Shown: positions 12,413 to 25,785 of the stretch, in pieces
Position numbering within the stretch: position 1 is the first letter of the stretch
Layout: each line of letters begins with the position of its first letter
Source of the DNA: Aulostomus chinensis
Taxonomy: Eukaryota; Chordata; Actinopteri; Syngnathiformes; Aulostomidae
Reading direction: 5' to 3'
DNA: 64,000 bases
Assembly (NCBI GenBank): GCA_037954235.1
Contig: JBBMOA010000007.1
Location: 4,013,501-4,077,500 of the forward strand
Notes under the pieces: model-generated
Told to the model about the DNA's origin: nothing
What the model saw: only the letters and a program-made list of their open reading frames with translations
Database searches by the model: none
Translations under genes and position numbers: made by a program

Positions 12413-15400
12413 CTGGGCAGCAGGGTGTATCCATCCATAGCTGAAGGGCCTGGAGTTCTCAGTCCCACTACCTGGGGCCCAGCACCGACATCCCTTTGCT
12501 GGGCGACTTCCAGACCCTGCTGCTGTACAACCACTGATTTATCTAAAAAGAGTCTGGACTAGAATGACAAGAACAGTCAAGGTGTCTGCAGGACTCTCTT
12601 CTCAGGGACACCGTCTGATGACTGATGTCTGTCCAGTCTGAAGCAGAACATCTTCACAACAATCCATTTTCACTGTCCACATCTGCCAAATCTGCTCTTC
12701 GAGCCGGGTACCAGCTAGTTTACAGATATTGGAGGCTTTTTTTTGTCAAAGGTTATTTATTTGAGTCTAAGTTTTATAGGTTTATTATACTCCTATGACA
12801 GTGCTTCAGTTACGTTGCAGGACACTGTGACCATCATTATACATTGGAGGACCAGGGAACAATCCTCAAACAAGCACTGTAGATGTGCAAACCTATTGTT
12901 TTCTCTTTGATAGATATTAATGGTTATTTTCAATTTGAAGATTAAAGGAAAAAGATTACAATATATAGAAATGGATTTATTTTGGGTCAGGTGCTGTGTG
13001 TCAAGTTTGATGGGGTGACAGCAGCTGGGCCTAAATACAGACATGAATGTGAAGGATTTCTGAGCAGAAATGAACAGACGACTCTACTTGGAAAATAGAC
13101 TAAAACTAGAAACAAGCACAGGAAGGAGACAGCTTAATAACTCAGGGAGCAACACAAGAAACAGGTGGAGAATGAGAGGGCAGACAGGGAGCTGATATGA
13201 GGAGACACCCTGGGAACAAGCCTGTGTCTGACCAGGACTGATGTGCAGGTGAGTCACAGGTGATCAGGAGGCTTGGGGTCAATTCGGATGTAGAAGGTAG
13301 GCAGGTAAACTGCTAGCATTGTCAGGCAGTCAGACTTTGCTCTGTAGCATACAGACCAGGAACAAAAGGGAATAATATATGAAACTCGTGTTAACACTTT
13401 ACACTTTAATCAAAGTTTGATCTACAGTGTTGTAGAGCAAAGTCAACACTCAGATTATTGCCGTCCTTGTAAACATAGCCAGTGGCAATAAGGCAACAAA
13501 CAAGGAGCACAATGAAAAAATACAAAAACCCAAACTCACGAGTATGAAATGAAGCCCAGAACTGAATCAACGACACAAACACAAGAAAACAGGAACACTT
13601 ACCTCAAAATAGATCATAAAAAAAGAATCAACAGCCCAAACAGGACTGTGACAGTGTGGTTATCTGGTTTCCTTTCAACAAGCTGTCAGATGCTTTTACA
13701 ACTGTGTCATTGAAGTAATTACATTTTAAACTGACAGTAAAAAAAACTTTTGATCCAATAACTATTAAAAATAATTCTAGGCCAAAAACAAACTTTTTAA
13801 AGAAAAAAAAGAACTCCCACGAAACTTGAATTTTTTGTATTGCATCATTTCAGTCTCCAAGATCTCCTCCGGCAAACTGTTTTTTCTCACTGAGGTGGCA
13901 ATCTCTCTCTCGTCCTGCCTGCCTGAGGAAGACCTTGGAGATCAAAACATTGCCGTGTAAATGTATCTTGGTAGCTCTCACTGTGCTATCCTGCTTGTAT
14001 TTGTTTCTGTGGTGGATCGTTTTTTTGGTCCTGCACCTGTGTGTATTTATTGTGTATTTGTGGATGTGCGCACAATTACTCCCTTTCAAAAACAATTTTT
14101 GGCCCAAATCTGTGGCTCTCTCATGCCAATGACTTCTCCCTTCTGCACTGGTCCCCAGCAACATAAAGACGCTTTCAGTAAAACTTCATTGACTGTACAG
14201 TACTTAGCAATTTTAGCACATCAGTTAGCAACGGCTGATGTGCTTGTGCAGGTGTATTTGCCTGCACCTACAGAGGGCTGGGTACTAACCAGCTAAAGGC
14301 AAAGGCAAATGGAAGTTACAAGTTTGGACCATTTTGAATTTTAATAGGCTGTAACTGTCAAGCTGAATGAGATGATTGAAGCTATTTGTCTGATGTATGA
14401 TTCTGATGAAAGACTCAACACCACCAATGTGCACTAGCATGTGAGGGTACATCATCCTGCTGTGCACGATTGGACAGAAAAAAATGGTAGCTACTTAAAA
14501 GAGTCACTGATAAAAGGTGCCTCAGTTTGCAGCCCCCAAATGAAGAAACTCACCAGGGTCAAATTATCAACATGCATTCTGGAGTAAAGGGAACACACGT
14601 GCATCCAACTGTTTGAGCGTAGGTCTTTATCTGGTACTTCTCGACCAACCTGTGCTGCCATTAGCGAGGACTGATGAGGTGCTCTAGCCTCATGCTAATT
14701 AGCAGCCTTGGAGGGGTGATGAGCCTGCATCATTAGCTTAATCTCAAACCTGTTCTTCTTATGGCACTCCAGTGATATTTGGAACCTGAACATTCCTTTG
14801 CAAAACAGGCCAATCTGCCAAAACCTGCAGGACTCTAATGTCAACCGACTCAACTCCCTTTCCAGCTCAACTGAGATGCCTGTCCACACTTCAGCCCATG
14901 CACTGTTCCTGATCAGTACTGTGCATGAGCAGGTCTCTCCAGAGATGGCCCAGTCATTGGACACTTTCATTACCCAGCCGATCTTGGTTATTGAGCCCTG
15001 TGATATCTGTTCTCTGTATGCCCGTGTGGCGTTCTCAAAGCCACTGCATCATCTCTGTCTCCTCCCCTGTGTCTGCCTGTCCTTTGACCGACCACATACA
15101 TGTTCTCCCATTTTCTCTTAATCATGAGCCTGTGGTCCATCCCTGGAGTAGGTTGCAGACATCAGTAAACAACATCTAATCTAATTTTTGATTACAATAT
15201 TGGAGCAACAAGAATTAAGCAAGATTCATGATGGTAGAAATATGATTGATGTGTCCTTCTCTGCAGCTCTGCCTTCCCTCTGTACCTCTGATAAATCCAG
15301 ACTCCCTTCCCCTGCCTTCCCAAATTCTCTGCTGCCCCTTTGGCTGAGTTCTGTGCTCGAGAGACAGCAAGCATCATTATCAAGGAGAAGTCATTAACAG

Positions 15401-15692
15401 TGTAATTAAGGAGGACAGGCCATCTACACAACAGCAGTCCCTCAAGCAGAGCAGGGAAAAGGAGAGAAAACACCAGTTTGAGGTCATTCTTCTCTTTCAT
15501 GTCTCCAATATTCAACTCTTCATCATGCTAGTTTGATGTAGCTTCAGCTGCCAGAGACGAGGTTAATGAGGGGACCTGTGTCTCACTTGTCAGGTGATGA
15601 GAGACCCACTGAACAAATAACTGAATTCTGTCCAGAGCGATGCTTTGTCCGCCCACAGAGAGACAGAGAGAGAGAGAGAGATTATGGTATTG

Positions 15693-15695
<3 letters not shown>

Positions 15696-15756
<61 letters not shown>

Positions 15757-15771
15757 ACACACACACACACA
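15696..15771. repeat. (CA)n microsatellite
   Basis: About 76 bp of CA with single GC and TC interruptions, preceded by a (GA)n at 15661-15680. Confidence 0.95.
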
Positions 15772-15885
15772 AATCCAGCAGAATGCTTTACTTTGATTTG
15801 CACAAAAACAAAAGGAAGCAAAGACAGACAAAAAAGGCAAACCATGAAATCACATATTGGCCTGGCATACTCACCAAAGCGCGCG

Positions 15886-15889
<4 letters not shown>

Positions 15890-15944
<55 letters not shown>

Positions 15945-15957
15945 GCACACACACACT
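15890..15957. repeat. (CA)n microsatellite
   Basis: A second CA tract about 120 bp from the preceding one, with a GCGCGC leader and GCACGC near its end. Confidence 0.95.
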
Positions 15958-16794
15958 CACACTGACTCAGTTCGGCTGAGCCTGGTCAAGACTCTCATGG
16001 ATTCTTACTGACCTGACACCTTCATCTGAACAATGTGGTTTGAAATGAGAGAGGAAAGGATGAAACGGTGAAGTCAGTACTTCAGGAGAGAAATAAGACG
16101 AGCAGAATAGAGCGAGGGATGAGGGATGATGGCAGGATGCGAGAGATGCATGGCAGTGGAGCAGGAGTTCTTGAGAAGGGTGAGAAAGGAAGCCACCTTT
16201 GTGGTTGGAGAGTGATAGGACAGGAAGTGACAGAGGTGTGAGTGCTCTGTGGGAGTAACTGTGCTGGTGAGTGAGTGATGTCACACTACCAAACAGCTCC
16301 TCTACACAGCTGGAGGACACAAGGTGAGGACTACAACAGCAAACAAGGTTGGGTGACATTTATAGACAAAAGAATGAAACATGGACATGAGGGGGATAAA
16401 ATACTTAGAGCAGCTGAAGACATTCAAAAATGATGGACATTCCAAAACCATCATGAAGATTTGATATCCAGAAATGGTGGCCATGTTGTGTTGCATTCTT
16501 AATACAATGTTCTTAGGAACTGTCTTTTACATGATTCATGATTATCATTGGAAGTCAGTGAAATTCAAGATGACCCCCATTTTTCAAGATGGCAGCCATA
16601 AATATGCTCATGTAGCGACTGCACCTGATATGGATGAACTCTCTGTGTCAACTCACATGAAGGTCAGATGCTAACAGCTGTGCTAAGCAGATTCTGAGTA
16701 CTGGACCTTTCCCTGAAACACAGGTTATATTTGAAAAGGATGTGTCTGAATGACCTGAGGAATGTTACTCATAAGAACAAACATGACATTATGG

Positions 16795-16998
16795 CAGGGG
16801 TGGGCAATCATGTGCCATGGAGGGCCGTGTGTATGCAGGTTTTCCTTCCAACCAAACACTTTAACAGGTGATTCCACTGATTAACACACCTTCAGCAACA
16901 GAAGAGTGTTAATCAGTGGAATCACCTGTTGAAGTGTTTGGTTGGAAGGAAAACCTGCATACACACGGCCCTCCATGGCACATGATTGCCCACCCCTG
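16795..16998. mobile_element. Palindromic hAT-type MITE, 204 bp, with 8-bp target duplication
   Basis: Arms 16795-16887 and 16906-16998 are 93 bp each and reverse complements of one another with a single mismatch by eye (T against C in AACACTTTAACAGG). The loop is 18 nt. The ends begin CAGGGGTGGGCAA, typical of hAT terminal repeats. The 8-bp sequence CATTATGG sits directly on both sides (16787-16794 and 16999-17006), the target-duplication length of hAT transposases. It has no coding capacity and would have been mobilised in trans. Transcribed, it would fold into a long near-perfect hairpin. Confidence 0.93.
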
Positions 16999-17263
16999 CA
17001 TTATGGTTAAGTATAGACTGTGGCTGCTGTCACCCACATTTCAATACTGACAATGGCTCACACAGGCATTGAACATGGAGGAAATCTGATTGACATGAGA
17101 GGGCTTCATTTTCTCACAAGAGTATAAAAGTGAAGTGAGGATGTTGAAGTCGCCACCAAGGCTGCAGAGCAACTTCAACAGCCGTGAGGGTTTACAGCTT
17201 TATGACCCCGAAGCTGCTGGAAAGAACCACCTGTCATTTGGAAGCACACTGACCACACTCTGT

Positions 17264-17366
17264 GACAGTCTGTAATCAGTGCATAATTGATGACAGACTG
17301 TCATCAATTATGTAATGGAATGGGGTGAGGGTGTGTCTTTCCATCAATGCTGATAGAAAGACACAC
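17264..17366. repeat. Cluster of competing hairpins
   Basis: A perfect 14-bp stem (17282-17295 with 17299-17312, 3-nt loop) is followed by a 16-bp stem with one mismatch (17331-17346 with 17351-17366, 4-nt loop). GACAGTCTG at 17264-17272 is also the exact complement of 17294-17302, so it could compete for the first stem. No function is known. Confidence 0.7.
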
Positions 17367-18498
17367 TTGAACTGCAGGAGTTGATGTTTAAAGCTTCAAC
17401 GAGCTTCAATCTCCTCTTGTTCTGCATGGCTATGCAAGTGTGCATTGTGCACCACACACTTATGTCTATGTGCGTGTGTGTCTGTGTGTTTGTGTGTGTG
17501 TGTGTCCATGTGCGCCCACACATGGGGGTGCGTGTGTGAGCTGATTGAACAACTGGGCTTCGCTCTCTCTGGGGGGAGGGGGGCAGATAGAGAGATGAAA
17601 ATCAAAGCGGGCCCAGCAGAGAGAAGCTGAGCTGCTCTTAAGCCACTAACTATGAATTATGCATGTTGATCGATCACACACAGGCAAACAGAGAAAAGTT
17701 CCTATGCTGCCAGACAAAGATGGATTCGACTTCACAAAATAAAGCAGAGGTGGGTTGAGTTAGCCTCAAGATATTTTGGACAGAACATGAGAAGAGAATG
17801 TAAATAAACCTGAATACATGAGACGGCCTGTTGGTAATGCCTAGCTTGTACATCTATTACATTTGATGTCATTTATTATATCGTATGTTATTAATCACAT
17901 GTAATTTGACCTAAAAAGACTCTCAGAAATTCAAGCAGTGTCTGAGCAGTTGTTTTTGCTCATGTCACATCTTTTCTCACTGTGGGCTAATTTGTCTCTC
18001 CTGCATCTTGGTGGAAACAACACAATCATGGCTCATAGTAGAGAGAGCCGAAGAACGCCTTCAGTGCAGTATGAATGTTAAAATACCATAAATCAGAAAA
18101 AAAAATGAAAAAAGACATGTTGAATTTCATAGGTAGTGTTTCATTTCACACATGGAATCATTATTCACACCGTGTGGAAGAGTTTAAACCCACCTACGCA
18201 GCATCGACAGCGTTGTCTTCACCATCCACCGAGGGTGACAGAAGAGAGTTGCTCATTCACATTTTTCTCGCACTTCAGTGGCTCTAAAGTGAGAGAAAAT
18301 GCTTTACCTGCTCTGTTGAGTTTTACATGTGCTGGACTCTGTGATACTGTAGCAAGCAGGGTTGGTGACTGTAATTAACCACTCCCAAGCAAGACTGACC
18401 CTGTATCTGAGTAACCATTACAACTGCTTTATATTCCTTGGGAAGGAGATACATGTACTTTGCAGGAGTCACCACACTATACCTCCTTATTATTGTTA

Positions 18499-18520
18499 CA
18501 ATAATAATAATAATAATAAT
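18499..18520. repeat. (AAT)n microsatellite
   Basis: Seven ATA-type trinucleotide units. Confidence 0.95.
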
Positions 18521-21500
18521 TCTAATGACCTATCTAATCAGAGTCTAGAGGACGTTTGTATGTGTGCTCACTGTTCTTTTATTGTTACTGGTGGTGAAGA
18601 CAGAAAGGTAGAGGAGACGTTTCCTCAGTTAGGAGAACAGACCAGTTGTCTCCTGTAAGTAATGAAGCAGGAGGTTCGCTGGGACAGAGCCAGGCACCGA
18701 CACTCTCTGTATCAGACCAGCATGTTCGTCAGTGCTCTGTGGAGACTCAGCTTACCCCCGTGGTGCCGCATGGCGCCTCTAGCTCAGACCCTGGAGAAGC
18801 TACGCCTTGTCGGCTTCGTGGCATTTTGCAGCCTATATTTCTCTGTCCTCGTTCACCTTATGCTGAGATGGCTTACATTGATATTGTAATTTATTAAATC
18901 AAGATGATCTGATATTTTAGTATCCAGTGGTGTGTTTGTCATCTGTCAGCCTCCTTTAGTACCTGAGGTAAACGGGTTTGTTTCAGTGCTCACCACAGTT
19001 GGAGAGACATCCTTATAACCCAACCTCAATGCACAAATCACACATCTGAAAATACGAGTGCTTGTTCTTACAACTGTATTTATTTTTTCATTTATTTATT
19101 AAGTGAACATCTCTAGCTGAACCATGTCATGTGTTCTGCTGCTTCAGTGCACTTCAGACACTAATATATGTATGTACTAATATACAGTATGTGCATTTGA
19201 GGTTCTTTACTCTTCTCCTGAGCTGAAATGCAAGCACTACTGAAAAAGCAACACACCAAGTACGAGCGCAAACTTTAAACTGCAACCCCTCTTTTCAGAC
19301 CGTGTGAGTGTAACATGGATGAAACTCACAGTGTTGGTCCGAAACGAACCAAAGTGCATGCTGATAAAAACCATTGCTTCATGGATGGCCAGGAAAAAAT
19401 GGACAAGTGTGAACGTAGAATTCAGCAGTGGTTTTATGGCCCACGTGAGAACAGCAACCTCCTTTTTTTCTCCTTATAAGCCTCCCAAAACACATAGCTG
19501 GCACACAATAGCATGCAGCTCAGATGCAGCTGGTGTAGCAGACAAACATATCCACTCTGCTCCACTGAAGTGTCATGGATGTGCTCATTAAAATCATTAT
19601 AGCTTAGTTGTCTCTTTAGCTGCACACGCTCCCCTGAGGTGCATGTACATAAGCAGAGCTCTGAGTAGCACCACCAGCAGCCACCAGCCTGCTGTGATCA
19701 CACACGTCAACTCTAATCTGGCTTCTTTCTATCTGCTATTGGCTGAGGTAGGAGGAGTGGTTCGCCATGCTGCGCACGTAACTTTGCATTGATTCTTTTT
19801 GAAAGAGCAGAGGTAAACAGGAAACCAACACTCGACCACTACACCAATGGCACAACTCTGCCCTCAGCTACTCAGCCACAGGCCCATTTAGTGCTGGCCC
19901 CTCAAGCACTTGTGATCTTTGTTGATCTGACTGATGAACAGAGATGCAATCCTCACTCCAGCCATCCGGGTGGTCATATATTCAAAGTAATGTGAAACCA
20001 TCATCCTCAAATTGACCTTCCACCTATTGGTCCCTGAGGGTTAAAGTTCATAGGTTGCAATGGAGTTAGAGGTCATCACCATGTCTGCTACATGTCCTCA
20101 GGGGCCAGAATGAAGGGCGACTGAACCTTTTTCTGAAATGGCCCTCAAACTCCTCCACAGAAGTGTGAAACCACCATCAAGCTGTGACTGCATGTTTGGA
20201 ATGACGCTACTACAGACTGAGAGCTGCTGGCTGCAGGATGGGAGGCTGTGGGAGAGAAGAACACACACACATGTACACTAATGTATCGTCTTTGTAATTT
20301 GTTTGGGTAGGTTCTCTTGTTGCACTCTGAACGATGAAGACAAACACAACTACGATAAGTGGAACAGGAAAAGACAAAAAGCAGAAATGTCAAAAGAGAC
20401 ACTAAAACAATCCTAGAGAAGTGTAGCAACACAAAGACTGCCACTGTTAGTGACACTGTGCTGGTTGACAGCTTTGGTGAAGAGAAGGAAGAGAGGATGA
20501 AAAGTAAGGAATGAAGGAAGAGGAAGACAGGTGTCTTCCCCAGGACGCGATGCAGCGGGCGCTCAGCAGTCATCCACATGCAAACGCATGAACTTTACAA
20601 ATGAGTTGTAGCTTCTGACTGAGTAATGAGAGCTTTCAAACGTGAAGTGGCTGACAGCATCACTCAGCGCTGCCAGATGAAGGCCAGACATCTTCACAAG
20701 CAAGTGATTAGGGATCAGACAGCATAAAGCTCTGATAGAACCGCAGCAAAACTGCTGACAGCACCATAAACAGTCATGAAAATAACCTGGAGCGACGGAT
20801 ATGTTCAAAATAGTGATTTCAGTAATACCTGTTTTCAGTAAGTTCATCTGGGCCACACACAAGAAGTTCAAACTTGTGTTTGTACTTCGTTACAATGCAA
20901 AACCAAGCGATGTAAACATGAAGTCACAGGAAGTTAAAAGAAACTCTGATTGACTCATTTCTCTCTAACACACCCCGTTTGAGCTGAGATCAGTTTCTTT
21001 GAAGACACCTAAAAAGTACATCAATTCTAACTTTCTCCCAACGCAACCAGTCACAGTTCTTAGTGTGGGTTCATTTCACACGTCCAGGCAGCACCTGCAG
21101 TCCACAGAGATGGAATTAGCCATAATAACCAATGTGGACAAAGTGACTCAAATACTGGGAGTACTGGGAAAGCCGGGGGTAGCTGGAGATGAGCCAGCAC
21201 ACTGGCTTCAGGCAACACAATACAGGACAAAACAAGGCCACACAGGAAGTTTGGTGTTCTGACTTTGCGAGCAGGAACGAAGAGATGCAGTGAGGCTCTG
21301 CAGAGATGGTTCGCAGCAACTAGCACTGCAGTACTGAGCGTTCAGGCTACAGTTGATTAGAAAAGAAAGTCTCTTCAACCAGCAGTGTAGCAGTTTTGTT
21401 TCATACAGTACATGTGCCTTAATGCAGAAGTGTACTGTAACACTGCTTGCTGCAGACAACCTATGGTCTAAAAGACCTGCACAAAAGTTGCATTCAAAAG

Positions 21501-22645
21501 TAGCCATAATAAGATTTATATTCATATTTCCTGGTCCAGAAGGCAAAAATATACTATAACATTTTTTTTTATGGTGTCACACAATCACAATTTTACCACA
21601 TTTAGGTTTCATGTTGATTTTTTTAAAAGCATGCTGAAAGGTGCTGAACACAACATCAACAACTTCCTGATATTAGAACTGTTTTCTGAGTTTTAGCTCA
21701 GCGCTTTCCACTTCCTTCCAACACTCTGTGCTGTATACAACTTGCAAGCCAGCCCTGCTGAACACAAGCCAACATGTGTTTCAACAGTCACTCAGTAAAC
21801 CACACAGACATCTTTAGGTAATCATAGATGCATGGTCAATCACTTAACTTGCACTTCGGGTGGAGAACGCATCTGAAGCCTATATAAATAATGTAGAAAC
21901 ATCCCCAATGTAGAATATTATCAGGGATGGCTGCTTGGGCTCCTTACACACGTGTTAGAACGAGAGCTGGGACATGAATCAAGTCAATAACCAATTAATT
22001 ATCAATTAACAATCAATGTATTTGAATTTAAATCAATCAATGAAGCAATTTCATTTCAAATTGTCCCATTACATGGAACATGTAAACACTTTTTGGCCTT
22101 TCCATTTTAGTTGAGTGCCTTACACAGCGTGAGGACTTGAAATTATAAATGCAATAAACTAGATAGGCAGTTTGATTGTTTAATTTTAGTCTTGTCTAAT
22201 ATGATTCAGGTCAAAAGTTTGAAAAAGAAAATTTGCATTTTCAAATTAATGCAAAATAACATTTCAGTTTTAACTGTGACATAAATATTGCTCTCACAAA
22301 TAGAAAGAAAGCCTGCACTGTTTAGACGACACTATTGTCCAATTCAGAGCAGGTTAACTCTTTGAAAATTGAACAGCTTTTTTATTTTCATATCAATATT
22401 GTCCAAGGTCAGCGATACAAGTACGTTAAAATGACCTTTTAATGCATTTTTTTTTACCCCAAATTACCCGTGCATGGTTTGGAAATGCATGAGATTATGG
22501 ATTTGTATTTTAAATTCAATTAAAAACACCAATGGGCTTCCATGTTTTGTGATGCACTTTATAATTTCAAAATAGAACTGATAAGAAAACTTGCTTCATA
22601 CCACCTGAATAGTCTAAGAAAATGTACATATACACATTGTTAATA

Positions 22646-22739
22646 TGAACATGCAGACTCACAGAGGAAAGACCCCGTGCTCCAGCTGTGACTCGAACCC
22701 AGAACCTTCTTGCTGTGAGGCGACCACTGCACCACCGTG
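22646..22739 (-). mobile_element. SINE head fragment, (TGGA)n-tailed family
   Basis: The reverse complement carries the tRNA-like head: GCACGGTGGTGCAGTGGTCG with box A, then GGTTCTGGGTTCGAGTC with a good box B. Only about 94 bp remains. It is cut off at the low-coordinate side and abuts the TA/TG mosaic on the other. Confidence 0.8.
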
Positions 22740-23061
22740 CATATATACATGTATGTCTATATATATGTATGTGTGTGTGAGTATACATATATATATATAC
22801 ATACATATACACACACACATATATGTGTGTATATGTATGTATATATATATAAATATATATGTGTGTGCGCGTGTGTGTGCATATGTATGTATATATACTG
22901 TATATATGTATATATACTGTATATATGTGTGTGTGTATGTATAAATATACACATATATACATACATATATACACACACATATATGTGTGTATATGTATGT
23001 ATATATATATATACATATATATGTGTGTGTGCGCGTGTGTGCATATGTATGTATGTATATC

Positions 23062-23094
<33 letters not shown>

Positions 23095-23112
23095 GCGTGT
23101 GTGCATGCATGC
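22740..23112. repeat. Mosaic TA/TG/CA satellite with 160-bp internal duplication
   Basis: About 370 bp of alternating TATA, TGTG, CACA and TATG blocks. The block starting ACACACACATATATGTGTG at 22811 recurs at 22971 with only small changes, including the internal TGTGTGCGCGTGTG, giving a 160-bp period. Long open frames here on all frames reflect the absence of stop codons in this composition, not genes. Confidence 0.85.
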
Positions 23113-24304
23113 ATATGTTTGAAGGTGACAACTTAGGTGACTTGGAAAAGGTGAGCAGCCTCCGATGAGCCATAACCACACAGTCACTATCAAACTGTGG
23201 TAATGGGACTCACGGGAATGAGCGGCTTCACATGGGATGTGATGAGAGGAAGTGCACACCACGCGTCACCTCATCGTATCTGCAAAACAATTTGTCCTGG
23301 AGGAAGTGAACACAATGGAAGAACCTCTGAGTATGCACGATGAAGGTCAAGGGATTTGAAGATTTTTTTTTTTAACACACGGGAACAGAAGTGCTGAATT
23401 GGCCGTTTTCAGCCAGCAGGGTCGTTTGTGTAATTATGCCGTTGAGATCAATAGAATGCTGGACTATTTCCATGTTGAGATGAGGGTACTTTCTAGGGAT
23501 AGTCATTTTACTCTTGTAAGTGTTCTATAATAAGAGTGTTTTCCATGCTCAGGACCCATGTCCTACATCTACTCTAAGGCAGACAAAGATTGCAAAGATG
23601 GAGAGAATCAGTGTTTATTAGTGATGATTTCCCCTGAGAAATAATGAGTAAATGAGTTTGGAACTATTTAACGGCTGATATTATACTTGCACACTAGTGA
23701 GTGAGCAGGGTTTTTTCTTGTGTTTCTGCCGTCTGTGGACTGATGCTTCTCACCATTTCATCAGAAATCTCCAGGACTTAACACAGTGTTGCTGCTTATT
23801 TAATCTTTGGCGTGCTAGTCGGTCCATGTTGGAGGGATGCTTATAGGAAGCGAAAGCCTGGATGTACATCCTGAGGGCACTTCATGTGAAATGGAGCACA
23901 GTCACCACAAAGAAGCTGTACATCACCTACAGTGCAGCGTCTTCGAGCACATGAACGCTTTAGATGAAGATTTTCACGCGAAGGGAAAAAAGAGAAAATC
24001 TTGGGTGGATTGATGCGAGATACTTTATGTAACCTGACATTTTCCTCTGTGTACACCTTGGTGCACAAAATACAGTAATATTTAATGAAAATGAAGCACG
24101 TAGGAATGGAGTGACAGAGCAGGACTTTAGATATACAGAATGTGGCAAATACTAGCAGTAGATGACATCTCAGAAGAAAAGAAATATTCTCTCCGGAGAA
24201 AAACATGCACGGTACCATTATGAATCAAGGCTCTTCTCACCTTCTCTTATTGCTTTGTCTCCCTTGGTGAACAATTATTTCCATAGCATGCTCTTGCATT
24301 GGGG

Positions 24305-24372
24305 AATCGACAAAAAGTCAAACTGGGATACCCAAGCAATTTGGTGCTATACAAATAAAACTGACTTGACTT
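24305..24372 (+). mobile_element. Possible LINE or SINE 3' tail fragment
   Basis: TTTGGTGCTATACAAATAAAACTGACTTGACTT resembles the AGTGCTATATAAAT-type 3' ends of fish L2/CR1 LINEs and their SINEs (compare 55638-55720). Only the tail is recognisable. Confidence 0.4.
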
Positions 24373-25539
24373 CATGTTTCAGTTGGAGGAGTTTCCAGTG
24401 ACCGAACCCATTTATGGGCAGATCAACACGCTCTCAGATAACCTACGACAAGGCTTCCAGCCCCAAACCTGTGTCTACGGGGTAGAAAACCAGCCAGGAA
24501 AACCGTCAGTGCTTTAGCGGTCCAAATACACAGGCACTCCACTGCAGTGACGGCACCCCATCACAACTACATTATCCTGCAATATCACAAACCACGTTTT
24601 GTGGTAAAATGTTTTGGTGAGCCGTCCATCCTCTCTCCCCACCCTGTCACGCTAACGTTCTCACTAGATCGACATCATCTGTTTTCCTCCTTTGCTCTGG
24701 CATATTTACAGCAGAGGGCATCTGTAAGTTAAACACAGTGTGTGTCATTATAGGATACTTGCATTTCTAACCTACTGGGTCATTTTTCTCAGAGGGATGT
24801 CACACACACATTAACTGCTTAAGTACACATGACAGACGGGAGACATAAAACGGAAATAATGATTATAATATTTAATTAGTGAAATGTTCTGTTCCATAAG
24901 TGTAATTGATCCCACTGTCTGCTAGCTGAGAGGCTAATTACCGTACTATACATATTGACCTTTGCACACTCTGATATCATAAAAGTATTCATAATACCAC
25001 CTGTACTGTCTACTCCTTCTGTACCCTCAAGGTCAACTTTACAACATACACAACATATTAACTGAAACAAACACAATACACATAAGACATGTACCAAAAT
25101 GTGTGTAGAAAGACACAACGTAATCATAAGCAGAATCCCAGCAAAAGTAAAATGAGGTGAAGTGAAGATGAAGAAGAGAAAAAAAAGAGAAAGAAAAGAG
25201 AAAAAAAAGGTACACACAATACTCTCACACCCAAACAGGACTCTCAAGGTCAGCTTGAGACCAACGTGGACAGAAGTTCAAAGGAAGGACAGAACTAAGC
25301 AGCATGTGATTCCATCACTATGCTTCTTAAAAGTAATCTTATTGGACACAGCTTATATGAAGCAAATATTTTACATCATAAACGGTCCAGTTTTTATGGA
25401 TTAACTTCTACAGGTGAAAGGAAGGACTTCACATGAAAAATATCTCGTTAGCAATCTTTACCAACCTGCTAAATTACATGTTTGAAGATGATATACAAGA
25501 AGATTCTACCTGGAATAATAATATGACTGACATGGCCTA

Positions 25540-25785
25540 TCCATCACCAACTGCTGATCGTGTTCCCCTGGACAAGTCACCAGTCCATTACAGGGCTCAC
25601 ACACCCAGACAGATTCACACCTACAGCAATTCCAATTAACCTAACGAGCATGTTTTTGGTGTGTGGGAGGAAGCCTGAATGCCCGGAGAGAACCCACGCA
25701 GACGCGGGGAGAACAAATGCCACACTCTCAAGCTGCTGTGAAGCCGCATTGTTAACCACTGCACCATCGTGCTGCACAACTGATA
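25540..25785 (-). mobile_element. Old diverged copy of the (TGGA)n SINE family
   Basis: Shared blocks in plus-strand spelling are ACAAGTCACCAGTCCATTACAG, GTGTGGGAGGAAGCC, GAGAACCCACGCAGACGCGG and ACCACTGCACCATCGTGC. It is more diverged than the copies at 11338 and 32245 and has lost the ATCC end. Confidence 0.7.

Noticed and set aside
18662..18889. 75-codon open frame with a hydrophobic C-terminus
   Set aside because: A possible small membrane peptide, but there is no other supporting signal and overlapping frames are also open.
20145..20579. 144-codon open frame on the minus strand
   Set aside because: Serine- and leucine-rich composition from purine-rich DNA; no domain or splice support.
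22567..23262. Up to 231-codon frames rich in Tyr, Ile, Cys and Val
   Set aside because: Translated TA/TG/CA simple repeats without stops.
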